Part shown: positions 33,447 through 43,705 of the stretch, piece after piece
Layout of the letters: each line of letters opens with the position of its first letter
Numbering within the stretch: the first letter of the stretch is position 1
From: Plutella xylostella
Taxonomy: Eukaryota; Arthropoda; Insecta; Lepidoptera; Plutellidae
DNA length: 64,000 nucleotides
Assembly: GCF_932276165.1 (NCBI RefSeq)
Contig: NC_064009.1
Location: forward strand, 6,572,001 to 6,636,000
Reading direction: 5' to 3'
Made by a program: the position numbers and the translations under genes
The notes under the pieces: model-generated
Databases searched by the model: none
The model's input: the letters and a program-made list of their open reading frames with translations, nothing else
What the model was told of the DNA's origin: nothing

Positions 33447-34290
33447 GTGAGACTCACAAAACATAATTTTCTGAAATAACAATACTTGCCCGATTCACAG
33501 TCATGTTTAAAGATATTTTTTGGCAATTATTATTTGTTGCTTTTTATGTAAGAAGATTCATGCATAATGACTTTAATGTAATTGTGGCCGTGAACACAGT
33601 GTTCATAATAGGAGACTTTTAGAATAGAATCGACCTTACAAACGTTAGAAACTATTTTACGCATAAAAAATAATCAAGTAGGTAGTTAAACAAACTAATT
33701 ATTACTTACCTATGGTGAACTAAACTTTAAGTTGCTGCACAACTAGAGCAGGACTTGCGTTCGTCACAGCGACGGGCACTTAAGAAATTTAACTATTATT
33801 GCACATACACACAAAATAGAAAAAGAGAGAAAAAAAAGAATAAAAAAGATTAGAAAAAAATGACATGGGTTACACCTTACAACTGTAATCCCGGAGCGCG
33901 GGCCGTATTGCCGTTTTAGAATGAGAACAATGTATTAATATGTAGTAATCTAAGTGTGTTACCCATAATTGTAACCAACTTTTCATTTATATCATTAACA
34001 ATTCTATTCTTATTGTCTTTAAAAAAACAAACATCACAATCTGAACACGATACAGAAGCCACAATCATTACTCGTGCCGTAAATGCTGGATAGATCTTTT
34101 GTTATTTTGACACAGGAAGTTATTAAAGCAATTAAGTTGGGCACGGCTTGTGCTATTATCATCTCACTGTGACGTGTTAATGCCGCACAATGGATCTATA
34201 GTGGTGGGTTTAGGCTCATTTTTAGTTTCGAAAATTAATATTATTGTGATTCTGTAACCAATTTTTCGATGACTTAACGTTGAATTACAA
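33447..34290. other. Noncoding interval
   Basis: No gene is recognised. The 33885-33915 words CCCGGAGCGCGGGCCG and 34070-34200 (CTCGTGCCGTAAATG, GGGCACGGCTTGTGC, GTGACGTG) give a mildly GC-richer stretch of possible regulatory nature. Confidence 0.35.
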
Positions 34291-34503
34291 TCCTAATCCT
34301 AACTAATATTATAAATGCGAAAGTAACTGTGTCTGTCTGTCTGTCTGTCTGTTACTCTTTCACGCCAAAACTACTGAACGGATTTGAATGAAATTTGGTA
34401 TACATACGGTCTAGACCCTGGGAAAGAACATAGGCTACTTTTTATCCCGGAATTCCCACGGGAAAACTTTTTAAGGCGAAGCGAAGCGCGCGGGAACAGC
34501 TAG
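34291..34503 (+). mobile_element. Non-autonomous Helitron, copy B
   Basis: Starts TCCTAATCCTAACTAATATT after host A and ends GCGGGAACAGCTAG before host T, matching Helitron termini and AT insertion exactly. It contains a (TCTG)n run at about 34330-34350. The 213-bp body matches copies A and C almost throughout. It has no coding capacity. Confidence 0.85.
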
Positions 34504-34960
34504 TTTACAATAAATCGAGATTAAAAAACCATTTGCTAAAATAAAATAAAGTATTTATATAATATATATTAAAAATATTTATATACTCACGAGAGGCGCC
34601 TCAAATTATCAATCTGTTATCAACAAACTTAGAAACAGGCTAAACACGGTCAAGAGGCTGCCAAAGGCCTAATGAAAGGTCCAACCTCCATTCTAAACAA
34701 CCCCTTTAAATTAAGCCCTATTCGCTATAATATTTTCTTGAGTATAACAATTGAGAAATCTATCGACATTTATTAAATGTCAGCAAGAACAACACTAAGT
34801 CCACTCACGAAAATTACGGCTGTTCTCTTTAAATATCATTTGGCTACCGGTTTTCCATACTCTCAAACTCAAACTCATAATTGATAGTTCTACATGCTTA
34901 ACAATAGTGAAAGCACTACTTGCACAAACGAAAGTAGACTTTGTGGTGTATAAATTATGA

Positions 34961-35262
34961 TATATCTGGGGGCACGGCAAGTCGAGCAAAAAAGCGGCAC
35001 GGTCGTACCATCCTTTTCTCGAAGCAATTCAGGCCATTTTCGACCCCCTGTAACTTCGTTGTGGATAAAACTAGAAGACTGAAGTTTCAATAACCATGCA
35101 GGCATTGTAAAGATACGGTATATTTATAATTTCATAAAATTTGAAACATTAGTTTAAGAATTATAACGGGTCAAAGTTTCTTAATTTTGTCACTGACTCA
35201 CTCACTCACTCACCAATCATAAAAATTCTAAGGCACTTCTAGCAGACCTAGAAGCTTCTACT
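34961..35262 (-). repeat. Dispersed repeat with GC ends, copy 2
   Basis: Inverted relative to the copy at 21172-21572. It shares the AAAAGCGGCACGGTCGTACC region, CATTTTCGACCCCCTGTAAC, and the (TCAC)n run. The terminal palindrome is reduced to CTGGGGGCACGGCAAG, so this copy has lost one half of it. Confidence 0.7.
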
Positions 35263-35476
35263 AAATAATTTAATTAACACGTGTTTCCATGCGATGGCCG
35301 AGTCAATACATTTATATAAAACATTAAATATTTTTAAGATTGAGATGCGCGTGCGTGGATTAGACGTGGTTGTTGGCAAAAACGTTTATTCATTTGCCAA
35401 AAGGTCTACCAGTAAACTATGCTTGAACCCTTATTTTAAGTACATAAGCACCTGTGCCAGAAGAGTTCATTTTTAG

Positions 35477-36029
35477 GGTTCCGTAGCCAAAATGGCAAAA
35501 ACGGAACCCTTATAGTTTCGTCATGTCCGTCTGTCCGTCTGTCCGTCTGTCACAGCCGATTTACTCGGAAACTATAAGTACTACAGTGATGAAATTTAAT
35601 GGGAATATGTGTTGTATGAACCGCTACAAAAATATGACACTAAATAGTAAAAAAAAGAATTGGGGGTGGGGCCCCCCATACATGTAACTGAGGGATGAAA
35701 TTTTTTTTTTCGATGTACATACCCGTGTGGGGTATCAATGGAAAGGTCTTTTAAAATGATATAAAGTTTTCTAAAAAACATTTTTCTTAAAGTGAACGGT
35801 TTTTGAGATATCAGCTCTCAAAGTCGTAAAAAGTATGTCCCCCCCCCTCTATTTTTATAACTACGGGGTATAAAATTCTAAAAAAAATAGAGGTGATGCA
35901 TGCTAATTAACTCTTTCAACGATTTTTGGTTTGATCAAAGTATCTCTTATAGTTTTTGAGATAGGTTGATTTAACTATTTGCTGCTACGGAACCCTTTGT
36001 GCGCGAGCCCGACTCGCACTTGACCGGTT
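35477..36029 (+). mobile_element. MINE-2-type MITE with GTCY microsatellite
   Basis: It begins AGGGTTCCGTAGCCAAAATG after TTTTT, repeats the inverted ACGGAACCCTTATAG 30 bp later, and carries GTCCGTCTGTCCGTCTG (35525-35550). Near the 3' end GCTACGGAACCCTTTGTGCG is the subterminal inverted repeat, followed by CGACTCGCACTTGACCGG. These are the defining features of the lepidopteran MINE-2 family with its hitchhiking (GTCY)n microsatellite and insertion at T-rich sites. It has no coding content. Confidence 0.85.
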
Positions 36030-36356
36030 TTATTATAATTTAAGTTACCTACTTATAAATATTCAGGCGTATTAATTCAATATCATTCAAATTTTGGTGC
36101 AACTTTTGTAAGTACTTATATTTTTTTCATAATAATCTGTAATTCTATTGCGTTATTTTGTGAACATACAGTGAGATTAAGTTATGCCATGGACCATGGT
36201 AACATAATATAGTTAGTGAAATTTAGAAAAAATAAACATTCTTACTGCACCATCTGTTTTTCCCGCCTTTAATGCCATACCTATAGGATTCACAATTACT
36301 AAGTTTCATTTAGACTCATGCATAGCATTCCTATACCAGTGAAATATTCACTTATA

Positions 36357-36574
36357 CAGGGTGATTCTTTCGTAGGTGCATATCCGCAAGTATGTTACAG
36401 AGCTCTTCATTCTGAACAACTTTTGTTATAATGACCTTGGGATATAAGGAAAAAAAAAAGATGCTTCGCCATACAACAAAATTGTTGTTTCCGTGGCACT
36501 GTGTATTTGTGGGGAGTAGATATTTTTTTTCGAGAATGCGGATATGCACCTACGAAAGACTCACCGTCACCCTG
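36357..36574. mobile_element. Mariner-type MITE with TA duplication
   Basis: Ends CAGGGTGATTCTTTCGTAGG and the inverted CCTACGAAAGACTCACCGTC..CCTG, flanked by TA (36355-36356 and 36575-36576). Arms continue through GTGCATATCCGCA. The 218-bp body has no coding frame. Confidence 0.8.
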
Positions 36575-36784
36575 TATTTTCCCTATATTGAGTGCGTTTG
36601 TCAATAAAAATCACCGTCTAATTTAGCTGTTGGGGAAATCCAGCGCCAGCTTGAAGCTCAGAATACGGAATGCGTACACAAATTATAATGAAATTACGAT
36701 AATGAATCGTCGCCTCATTTGAACGCGCATCGCGTGGGAAAAAGCACGTGCACAGCGGACAAAGAACAACACCACAATTAAACA

Positions 36785-37134
36785 TACACTCACGAGCAAA
36801 GAAACAGTTCCACTTATAAAATGCAGACACCAAATGGCCCCAATTTTTTATTTTTTTTTTATTTTTTTTATTTTATGTTTATTCAGGAAACTAACAGCGC
36901 TTATAAAACATATGTGACTTAAGATAATTAATAGTGTACAAGGCCAATAACAATAATTTTTAAAACAATTAATAGAAAATTTGTAGAAAATATTTATGTA
37001 TTTAGTTGGTAATATTCCAATGCGCCGTAAAATGTACTTAAATATTGCAGAAGGCGTCACTAAGTTAGTTTTTTTCCGTTTAGAAGTAATTTGGCGATTT
37101 TCTCAATGAAACTTTTTCATTGCCCGTGAGTGTA
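36785..37134. mobile_element. MITE, 'TACACTC' family, copy 2, with insertion
   Basis: The ends TACACTCACGAGCAAAGAAA and CATTGCCCGTGAGTGTA match copies 1 and 3, and the core words CACCAAATGGCCCCAATTTT and TTCCGTTTAGAAGTAATTTG match copy 1. It is about 120 bp longer than copy 1 because the middle is replaced or interrupted by the retroposed segment listed next. Confidence 0.75.
36848..37035 (-). mobile_element. Retroposed 3' end nested in MITE
   Basis: On the minus strand AGTTTCCTGAATAAACATAA leads into an A-rich tail (T-rich 36848-36876 on the + strand). An AATAAA signal followed by A-rich DNA inside a MITE core marks a retroposon inserted after the MITE. The source family is not determined. 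Confidence 0.5.
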
Positions 37135-38724
37135 TTTGCTAGCTGGTTTTAGAAGACTACACTAGTACACTGCAGGTAGAACAAACGGCCTTCTTTACCC
37201 CCGTAAGAACAATGTGTTTTTCCCTCATTCCTCTCGAGTTTTCTCTATATCCATCGATTTAATGTCATTTCATTTTTTATTTCAGACATTAAAACTATTT
37301 AAACACAATGAGAAATGCCGGAAAATGTAATCTTTTCTAAACTTTAAAGGTGTGCTTTGATTACAATAACTTTTGCGTAGACTAAACGTAGGTTTAAGGT
37401 AATATTCCATCTGAACAGTATCTGCCAAATAAATTATAACTACACCACGGAACGCAAACCGACAATGGCAGTCGTAGGTATACTTAGTTCATAAATATAT
37501 TTTTTTCTTCCGTAACGAACCGTAATGCAATTATTCGTAATAACAGGATGAGACTCTGTGACAAAGCCAGCAGGGCCCGCCTCGTAATCACTCGGACAAT
37601 TAAAATGTCATCAGCCAGGTTTTTACACCTAGCTGCCAGCGACCTGCTTTAATTGTGTAGAAAAAAAAGAAAAAAAGTATCGCACTCTGACTGGCAGGAG
37701 AGAAAAACAAGATTCTTATTTCGAACTTTGATGATGATGATGAGCGATTATTTATACTGATGATTGTATTTTCTGATAATATTTAGATTAATATAAATTT
37801 ATGTGTAGGTTTCAGGATAAGTACCTAATAGACATAACAGTTGTACCATCATTCAATTAGACCGAATGCTTTCTTTATTGCACACATTACCAATATCTAT
37901 CAATAAATATAATTCGCATTTCTTCCCACATCTTACTAAGAAGTAGGTACATCGCGTATACATTCACTCACACTTAGAAAACATCGTAGCACTATGATAA
38001 GTTACACTCAATAAATCACTTGCTACGCGACTACGGCGTAGCGGCGTAGCACGTGAGTAAATAAGGCTGGCCGCAAACTAATTCTCTATGCAATCTTGCG
38101 ATCCCCTTCTGGCCTCCTTGTATGACGTCGACTAATTACTTGTGCAAACTACCCTTAACCGGTTTCATCCGGATATTTCTGTTGAGATTGGGCACTACAA
38201 TGATGTGATACGTTTTGTTAATATTCTCTCTTATGATTAGGATTGTACTGGCTGCTTTTGGGATAGGGACAAGCATAATGAATGTAGAATTTAGAGATTA
38301 TAAGCAGATAATGGATAAAATAAAATTGCCAATGATTGATTAGGACTTAAGCAGATACAGGAAATAAAATAGTCATAAGTACCTATTATCTTTTAATGTT
38401 TTCCTTTTACAGTGGTTTCCTTTTATCCCAACAACCCTGAAAAAAAAGTTCCGGTGAGCGAAACGGCAAAGCGGCGATTAACTAATTACAAGCTGGGGAG
38501 GTGTAAATAAAGGAGTCTGGGCGAAGTTCTGTAGAGAAGTTGGGGCGTTATCTAAATGAGGCTATCTTTCGTTATATAAGCTAAGTTAATTAAGAACAGA
38601 GCAGATGAGACGACGCCGGCGGGAGGTAAGCGGAGCGGGGCGGTATGTAGCCGGCTGCGGGGCTGTGGAGACCTGTCGTAGTGATCCGTTTAAATCGGAA
38701 TTTAAAAAGTGGTGTCACCTTGCA
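37135..38724. other. Noncoding interval with short GC-richer stretches
   Basis: No gene is recognised. 37540-37660 (AGCAGGGCCCGCCTCG, CTGCCAGCGACCTGC) and 38440-38680 are less AT-rich. At 38571 TATATAAG precedes ATGAGACGACGCCGGCGGGAG|GTAAGC, a chance-compatible promoter, start and donor arrangement. At 38022-38056 alternating GCTACGC / GCGTAGC words form nested small palindromes. Confidence 0.35.
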
Positions 38725-38884
38725 TCCTACTATAATATTATAAAAGCCAAAGTTTGTGAGTCGGCCGAACCGATTTTAATGAAATTTGGTATGGAGTTAG
38801 CTGACACCCTGGATTAATACATAGGTTTTTTGTCACGGAATTTCCACGGGATTTTTTTGAAGGCGAAGCGAAGCTCGCTGGTAA
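38725..38884 (+). mobile_element. Diverged Helitron-like relic
   Basis: TCCTACTATAATATTATAAA after host A, the internal AACCGATTTTAATGAAATTT and the GGCGAAGCGAAGCTCGC near the 3' end parallel copies A-C but with many differences and no clean CTAG end. It is an older relative of the same superfamily. Confidence 0.6.
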
Positions 38885-38972
38885 ATAAGTATGTTTGTTG
38901 ACTTCTTACGTACATTACAACATACGTACATTAGGTTGAAAACGTGGTTTAGACAGCTGAACTGAACAACTT

Positions 38973-39807
38973 TTGTTAGTCTTTCAAATATCTTTTTTAA
39001 TCTGTATAAAAACTAGGTTGAGAAGTATTTTTTTTAAAAGTACTAGAACAAAAGTATTACAGCATGAACTGACTACCTTCAACGAACTTTATTATTTGAT
39101 CTCATCATTAACATCATCTGTCTTAAAAAATACATATATAGAAAAAATTGTGTTTTTATACCTTTCTATGAACTGCAGTGCAACAGCCAGTAACATACCA
39201 TGAGGCCTCTCATAAGGCAGCTCAACTATATGAGAGCACTTGTATGTGAGTGTTAGTACTTACTAATGTGTGTGTGCTACCACGTGTGTGTGTGCATGTG
39301 TGTGTGCAATAGATTAGACTTATAATAAAAGTTTTTGTAACAGATGTCAGATATTAAAGACGTCCACGCATTAATAGTAACAGACGCCATGAAAAACTTT
39401 GTAAATTAGTCTTGTTCAGTGTCGGGCCAATTTATATGAACATAAATATTATGATCGTATCTATAGAAACAAATATATCTTAGAAGGGTTTGTCGGAAGA
39501 TTGTTTAATTAGCATTAAGAATTCATTTATTTCAAGTAACCACGGACTCATAACATTAATAAATCAGAACTCATAACATTCTTTAAAATGACGAAATACA
39601 TGCAACAATATTTATAAAAATAACCATCATCACTTCACCTACTCCAAAATCTTATCTTTCCTTACCTATGAACAAGGTCTATACTGCATTCAACCTCCAG
39701 CATCAGCAGTCACCTAACAAGAACACATAAGAAAGAAGTTTGAAAAAAAACTGAGCTGGAAAAACTAAACTTGAAAAATATTAAATTATGAAATATACTT
39801 AATTAAA
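38973..39807. other. Noncoding interval with GT-rich run
   Basis: No gene is recognised. TGTGTGTGTGCTACCACGTG and neighbouring GT runs occupy about 39267-39309. A short direct echo of ACTCATAACATT occurs at 39547 and 39571. Confidence 0.45.
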
Positions 39808-39869
39808 AAAAACACTCACACCTTGCGGGGTAGGTAGAGATACATTGCTGCACCCACTTTTCGCCAGTA
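39808..39869 (-). mobile_element. SINE family 3, 3' fragment
   Basis: CACTCACACCTTGCGGGG and CATTGCTGCACCCACTTTTC match the 3' (left) part of the SINE at 33031-33290. The tRNA-like head is absent, so it is 5' truncated. Confidence 0.65.
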
Positions 39870-40209
39870 TATTTTAAACCTTGATCAAATTGTAAATTTT
39901 ATGAATAAATCCTATTTTTGACTTTTTAAACATACTGAAATATTAATTACTTTATGCTATAAAAAGGCTTGCTACTAAATCACTCCATCACACCTTATCC
40001 AAGATATATATTTAAAACATTAGTACATGTCAAGTTTCGTGGCCCATAAAGCCGAGTACACACAATGTTGCTCTCCGCGTGTCTTGATCTCCGGACGAGT
40101 AATAAATGTCTGAGCGAATGCGTCGCGTATCGTATCCTCACCCTTATTGTAATTAATATTTTCTAAGAAATGCCAACGACCTGTGTCAGAATGCAGAAAT
40201 GTTTGCTTA

Positions 40210-40248
40210 TCCTAATCCTAACTAATATTATAAATGCGAAAGTAACTG

Positions 40249-40279
<31 letters not shown>

Positions 40280-40430
40280 TACTCTTTCACGCCAGAACTA
40301 CTGAACGGATTTGAATGAAATTTGGTATACATACGGTCTAGACCCTGGGAAAAAACATAGGCTACTTTTTATCCCGGAAATCTCACGGGAAAACTTTTTA
40401 AGGCGAAGCGAAGCGCGCGGGAACAGCTAT
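40210..40430 (+). mobile_element. Non-autonomous Helitron, copy C
   Basis: TCCTAATCCTAACTAATATT after host A, ending GCGGGAACAGCTAT. The final base differs from the CTAG of copies A and B. The (TCTG)n run is longer than in copy B. Otherwise it is nearly identical to B. Confidence 0.8.
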
Positions 40431-40566
40431 AATACATAAATATCTATTTACTGCACTGTGCTGTACTGGAAGCATAGCTTAAGACTATGCTACAGTTCAG
40501 TGCAGTAAATATTCCAGCTTTATGTTTTTATACTATTTAAAATACTTAAAAACTGTCATGAAGACT

Positions 40567-40699
40567 AAGGGTCACTTTTACCAAACGCTAAACGTATTTA
40601 AAATTGTATTTAAATCAAATTTTAAATACATTTTGTACTTACTACTAACGTTTGACAGTCCACTTAATAAGTTAAGCGTTAGGTGAAATTCCACCTAAG
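40567..40699. mobile_element. MITE, 'CACCAAACGCTAAACG' family, copy 2
   Basis: AAGGGTCACTTTTACCAAAC at the left and GTTAGGTGAAATTCCACCTA at the right are the inverted ends. The core AAATCAAATTTTAAATACAT is shared with copy 1 at 8087. CTAAG on both sides may be a target duplication. Confidence 0.75.
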
Positions 40700-41723
40700 T
40701 CTTAGGTTCATAATACGCGAACAGTTTTAATCTCATTTATTTTTGTACTAGAAATAAATTATCGATCTTTAATGAACGAACCCAGCTCTACACTGTATCA
40801 TATCTCGTCATATCAAACAACTTTTCGTCTACCAAGTTATTACAAGATTAATATGAATTATAATCGAGTTTGGTCTCATTAAGTATCGGGGGCCGATACT
40901 AGAGGAATAATACTGCGGGGTAATATCTCGGTATAGTTGCTTAATCAATTCCATTGTTGATAGAATCGACCCCCGCCCAGGGTGGGGTTGATTAAGAAGA
41001 ATATTGCTTGATTACAACGTCTAAGTGGTGTCGTTCTTATTAGGCTATGAAGGTTGAACTCAACAAGTATATTGACTAAAGGATTTTTTCGTTGTATTTT
41101 TTTCTATTTTGGTTATTTTTGTTAGAGATCTATTTTAATGAAAGACAAGGTCGGGAGAGAGAAAGTCAAGGCAGGTCATTAAATCATTTATCATGAGCTA
41201 CATTCACTGCCCACTAATTTCCATTGAAATCCTTTTTTGATTGCCCTAAAATATTATCGTTGGTACTCACTTAGTAAATAGGTCGCGGATATTATCAACA
41301 TGATTTAAGTAAAAAGTACTTATACTTATACATTTTTAATTATTAAATAATATTTTTAATTGTTTGAAATTTAATAAGCCCTAAGTAAAAGCAGAATAGG
41401 ATTTGAAAATTTCTTTAAATTTATTTTTATATTTTGTTTCCTTTATTCCGTACGCCTGTACGAATCTAGAGCAACCACATAAAGTACTATAACTGATCTA
41501 ACACTTAACTTGGTGCACCAGTGTGTGTGTGCCTTGTGTATATGTGTGTGTGTGTACCTAATGAATGTCACAATAGTATCGATGAATGTCCCTCTCCATT
41601 ACTTTGATCGCTCGAGTACTCGGATGAGAATCGAGAACTAATAATGGCGATTTAGTTACAATTACTCTGGAGATATCGGCTTACCATGGGTAGGTTTGTT
41701 GCAGGTTATTTTTACTTTACATC
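40700..41723. other. Noncoding interval with (GT)n run
   Basis: Nothing coding. A broken GT microsatellite lies at about 41520-41557. Confidence 0.45.
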
Positions 41724-42859
41724 TCGGCTGTCCCATTTTAAAACACAGTAACAGCCATGAGACAAAATGTTCAGGAGAGCCAAAAAACATTTTTGTCCCT
41801 TCATTTCAATGCCCTGGTAAAACTATGACAGATATCTGAACAAATGTAAGCTTAAAAGAAGCGGCAGAACCTAGGCTTTACATGCAATACTATTTCATTT
41901 AAATATAACTAAAATTGTTGCTGTAATGCACAAAAGAAAACACTTACTAGGTTTTATATGGTTTTCTCACCCTAAAACCGCCCTCACTGACCATTTCAAA
42001 ACCTAGTAAGAGCCATTATTGTGTAATTTAAGACAAGTTAAGTATATTGAAATTGCAATAATTGCGTAATAATTTCATTTTTTATATGTTTGGGATCCTT
42101 CACATATTATAAATCCAATTTTGCAGCACTTTTACACGACGGCACTATAAGTAATAGCTGAAATACGGGCATATTTTTATGTTTTTTTTTTGTTTTATGT
42201 AAATGAATTAAATAGCCATATTAAGAAGGCTCTAACATGAAAATTATTTATGGCTGCCTTCAATTAGACAATATTTCCTAAATTTCTATCTAAAAATCAG
42301 TTTTCTCTTATTTATAACTTGTTTTTTTTTTGGTTTATGCAAAATAGGGCTAGTAGAAAGGTTCTGACGAGAAAGGTCTCTATGGCTTTTATAAAGAAGA
42401 CAAAATTTACTTATGTTCTACTTTTAATTCAACTCTCTAGGTCTCATTGGTGCAAAGATACAGGTTCTGAAATGTCTGATATTTTGTTCGAAAAAAGTGT
42501 TAGTAATAATGTATGCCATTTGTGACTTACTAAAATTAACGGACGAAAATTGTCCTTTGCTGACAATTTCAAAACCTAGTAAGCGCCATTGACCATTTTA
42601 AAACCTAGTAAGTCATTTTCACTTACTGTGTTTTAAAATGGTTGGTGGCTCTTACTATGTTTTGAAATGGTTTTCGTGGCATTTTTGATTTCGCAGGGTG
42701 GAGTTACTAGGTTTTTAGAAATTTTATTTTCGTTTCTAAGCGGTTTTTTGATATTCTGACAATGCAGTTTTGTGCGGAATCGCCTAAAATAATATATAAA
42801 TCAAAGACCCGTTTTTTTTTAAAGTTGGCGGTTACTGTGTTTTGAAATGGGACAGCCGA
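41724..42859. mobile_element. Inverted-repeat element built of a repeated module
   Basis: Ends TCGGCTGTCCCATTTTAAAA and TTTTGAAATGGGACAGCCGA are inverted over 29 bp with one mismatch. The end itself contains a module of the form CCATTTTAAAACACAGTAAC. Variants of it (CATTTCAAAACCTAGTAAG and the reverse complement) recur inside at about 41940, 41990, 42563, 42591, 42620, 42648 and 42702. With the two ends that makes about nine copies in both orientations. No transposase frame is found: the 68-codon frame at 42319 has no motif. It looks like a non-autonomous DNA transposon with many possible protein-binding sites. The family is not recognised. Confidence 0.65.
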
Positions 42860-43129
42860 TCTCTCTATGCATTATATTTATGAAACGATATATATGTATT
42901 CTTTAATGTGATTAAGAATTTATCGTGTGGCAGATGTTTCAGTTTTAAGATAATTATGCAGGAAAATTAATAAGTAATTTACATTTTTTTTGCTGAACCA
43001 TCAAATTAAAATCATTCAGAATCGTTATCAAGAGCTAAGTGATATCTTAATTTCTCTAAAATCACTAATTAAACACATAAACTTATCACGCCCCTAATTT
43101 TTGTCTCCGGTTAACACATATTAACGGTC

Positions 43130-43480
43130 CGGTCTAATAACAAACGACGTCCACTCATCTCGAACTCGCCACAATGGTCGACGAATTGCAGCAGCATTTA
43201 GACAAAAGCGCCAGAATAGCGACAAACCGCGCCATTGGCTGGCCAACTCAGGCGAGGTGCCTATTCTATTGACGCTTTGTTCTCTGTAGGCGAGTGATCA
43301 TCGAAAACCATTGATAGAGATTAGTTCAGATTCGAATGGTTGGTTTTCTTTCTACTAAGCAGACTGAGCAGCTCAACTGCATGCGTACTGGGAGTTTCCT
43401 TACCGTGCGAGCAGTGAAAACTTAACGCGAATTTGTGTGTCGCTGTTCACACAATAATACAAATTTGTATTATCTTAGAA
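43130..43480. promoter_or_regulatory. Candidate conserved noncoding block
   Basis: ACAAACCGCGCCATTGGCTG, ATTCTATTGACGCTTTGTTC and related words form a non-AT-rich stretch. It holds a 32-codon frame from ATG 43173 (MVDELQQHLDK...), not recognised and without a donor. Regulatory DNA is the preferred reading. Confidence 0.25.
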
Positions 43481-43554
43481 TTCTCTTCTCTTAGTATTCT
43501 CTTCCGGTTTTACAACTAAGATCCCCAAGCTGAACTTAGTATGACATGCAATGT

Positions 43555-43705
43555 TACGCTGCTAACAACATCCAGGTTTGCTGCTCCAGTTTACTCGGGA
43601 GCTAGGCTGGCTGAGCTAAAATCAAGGGGATATGTACAAAGGTTCCACTCGAGAGAGCCACGTACAGGAACTTCGCCCCCTCTCAGAATAGAATAGAATA
43701 GAATG
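43555..43705 (+). mobile_element. Retroposon 3' end with (GAATA)n tail
   Basis: CCACGTACAGGAACTTCGCC and CCCTCTCAGAATAGAATAGA are a typical LINE 3' UTR and pentanucleotide tail. No coding part is retained that can be identified with confidence. Confidence 0.45.
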
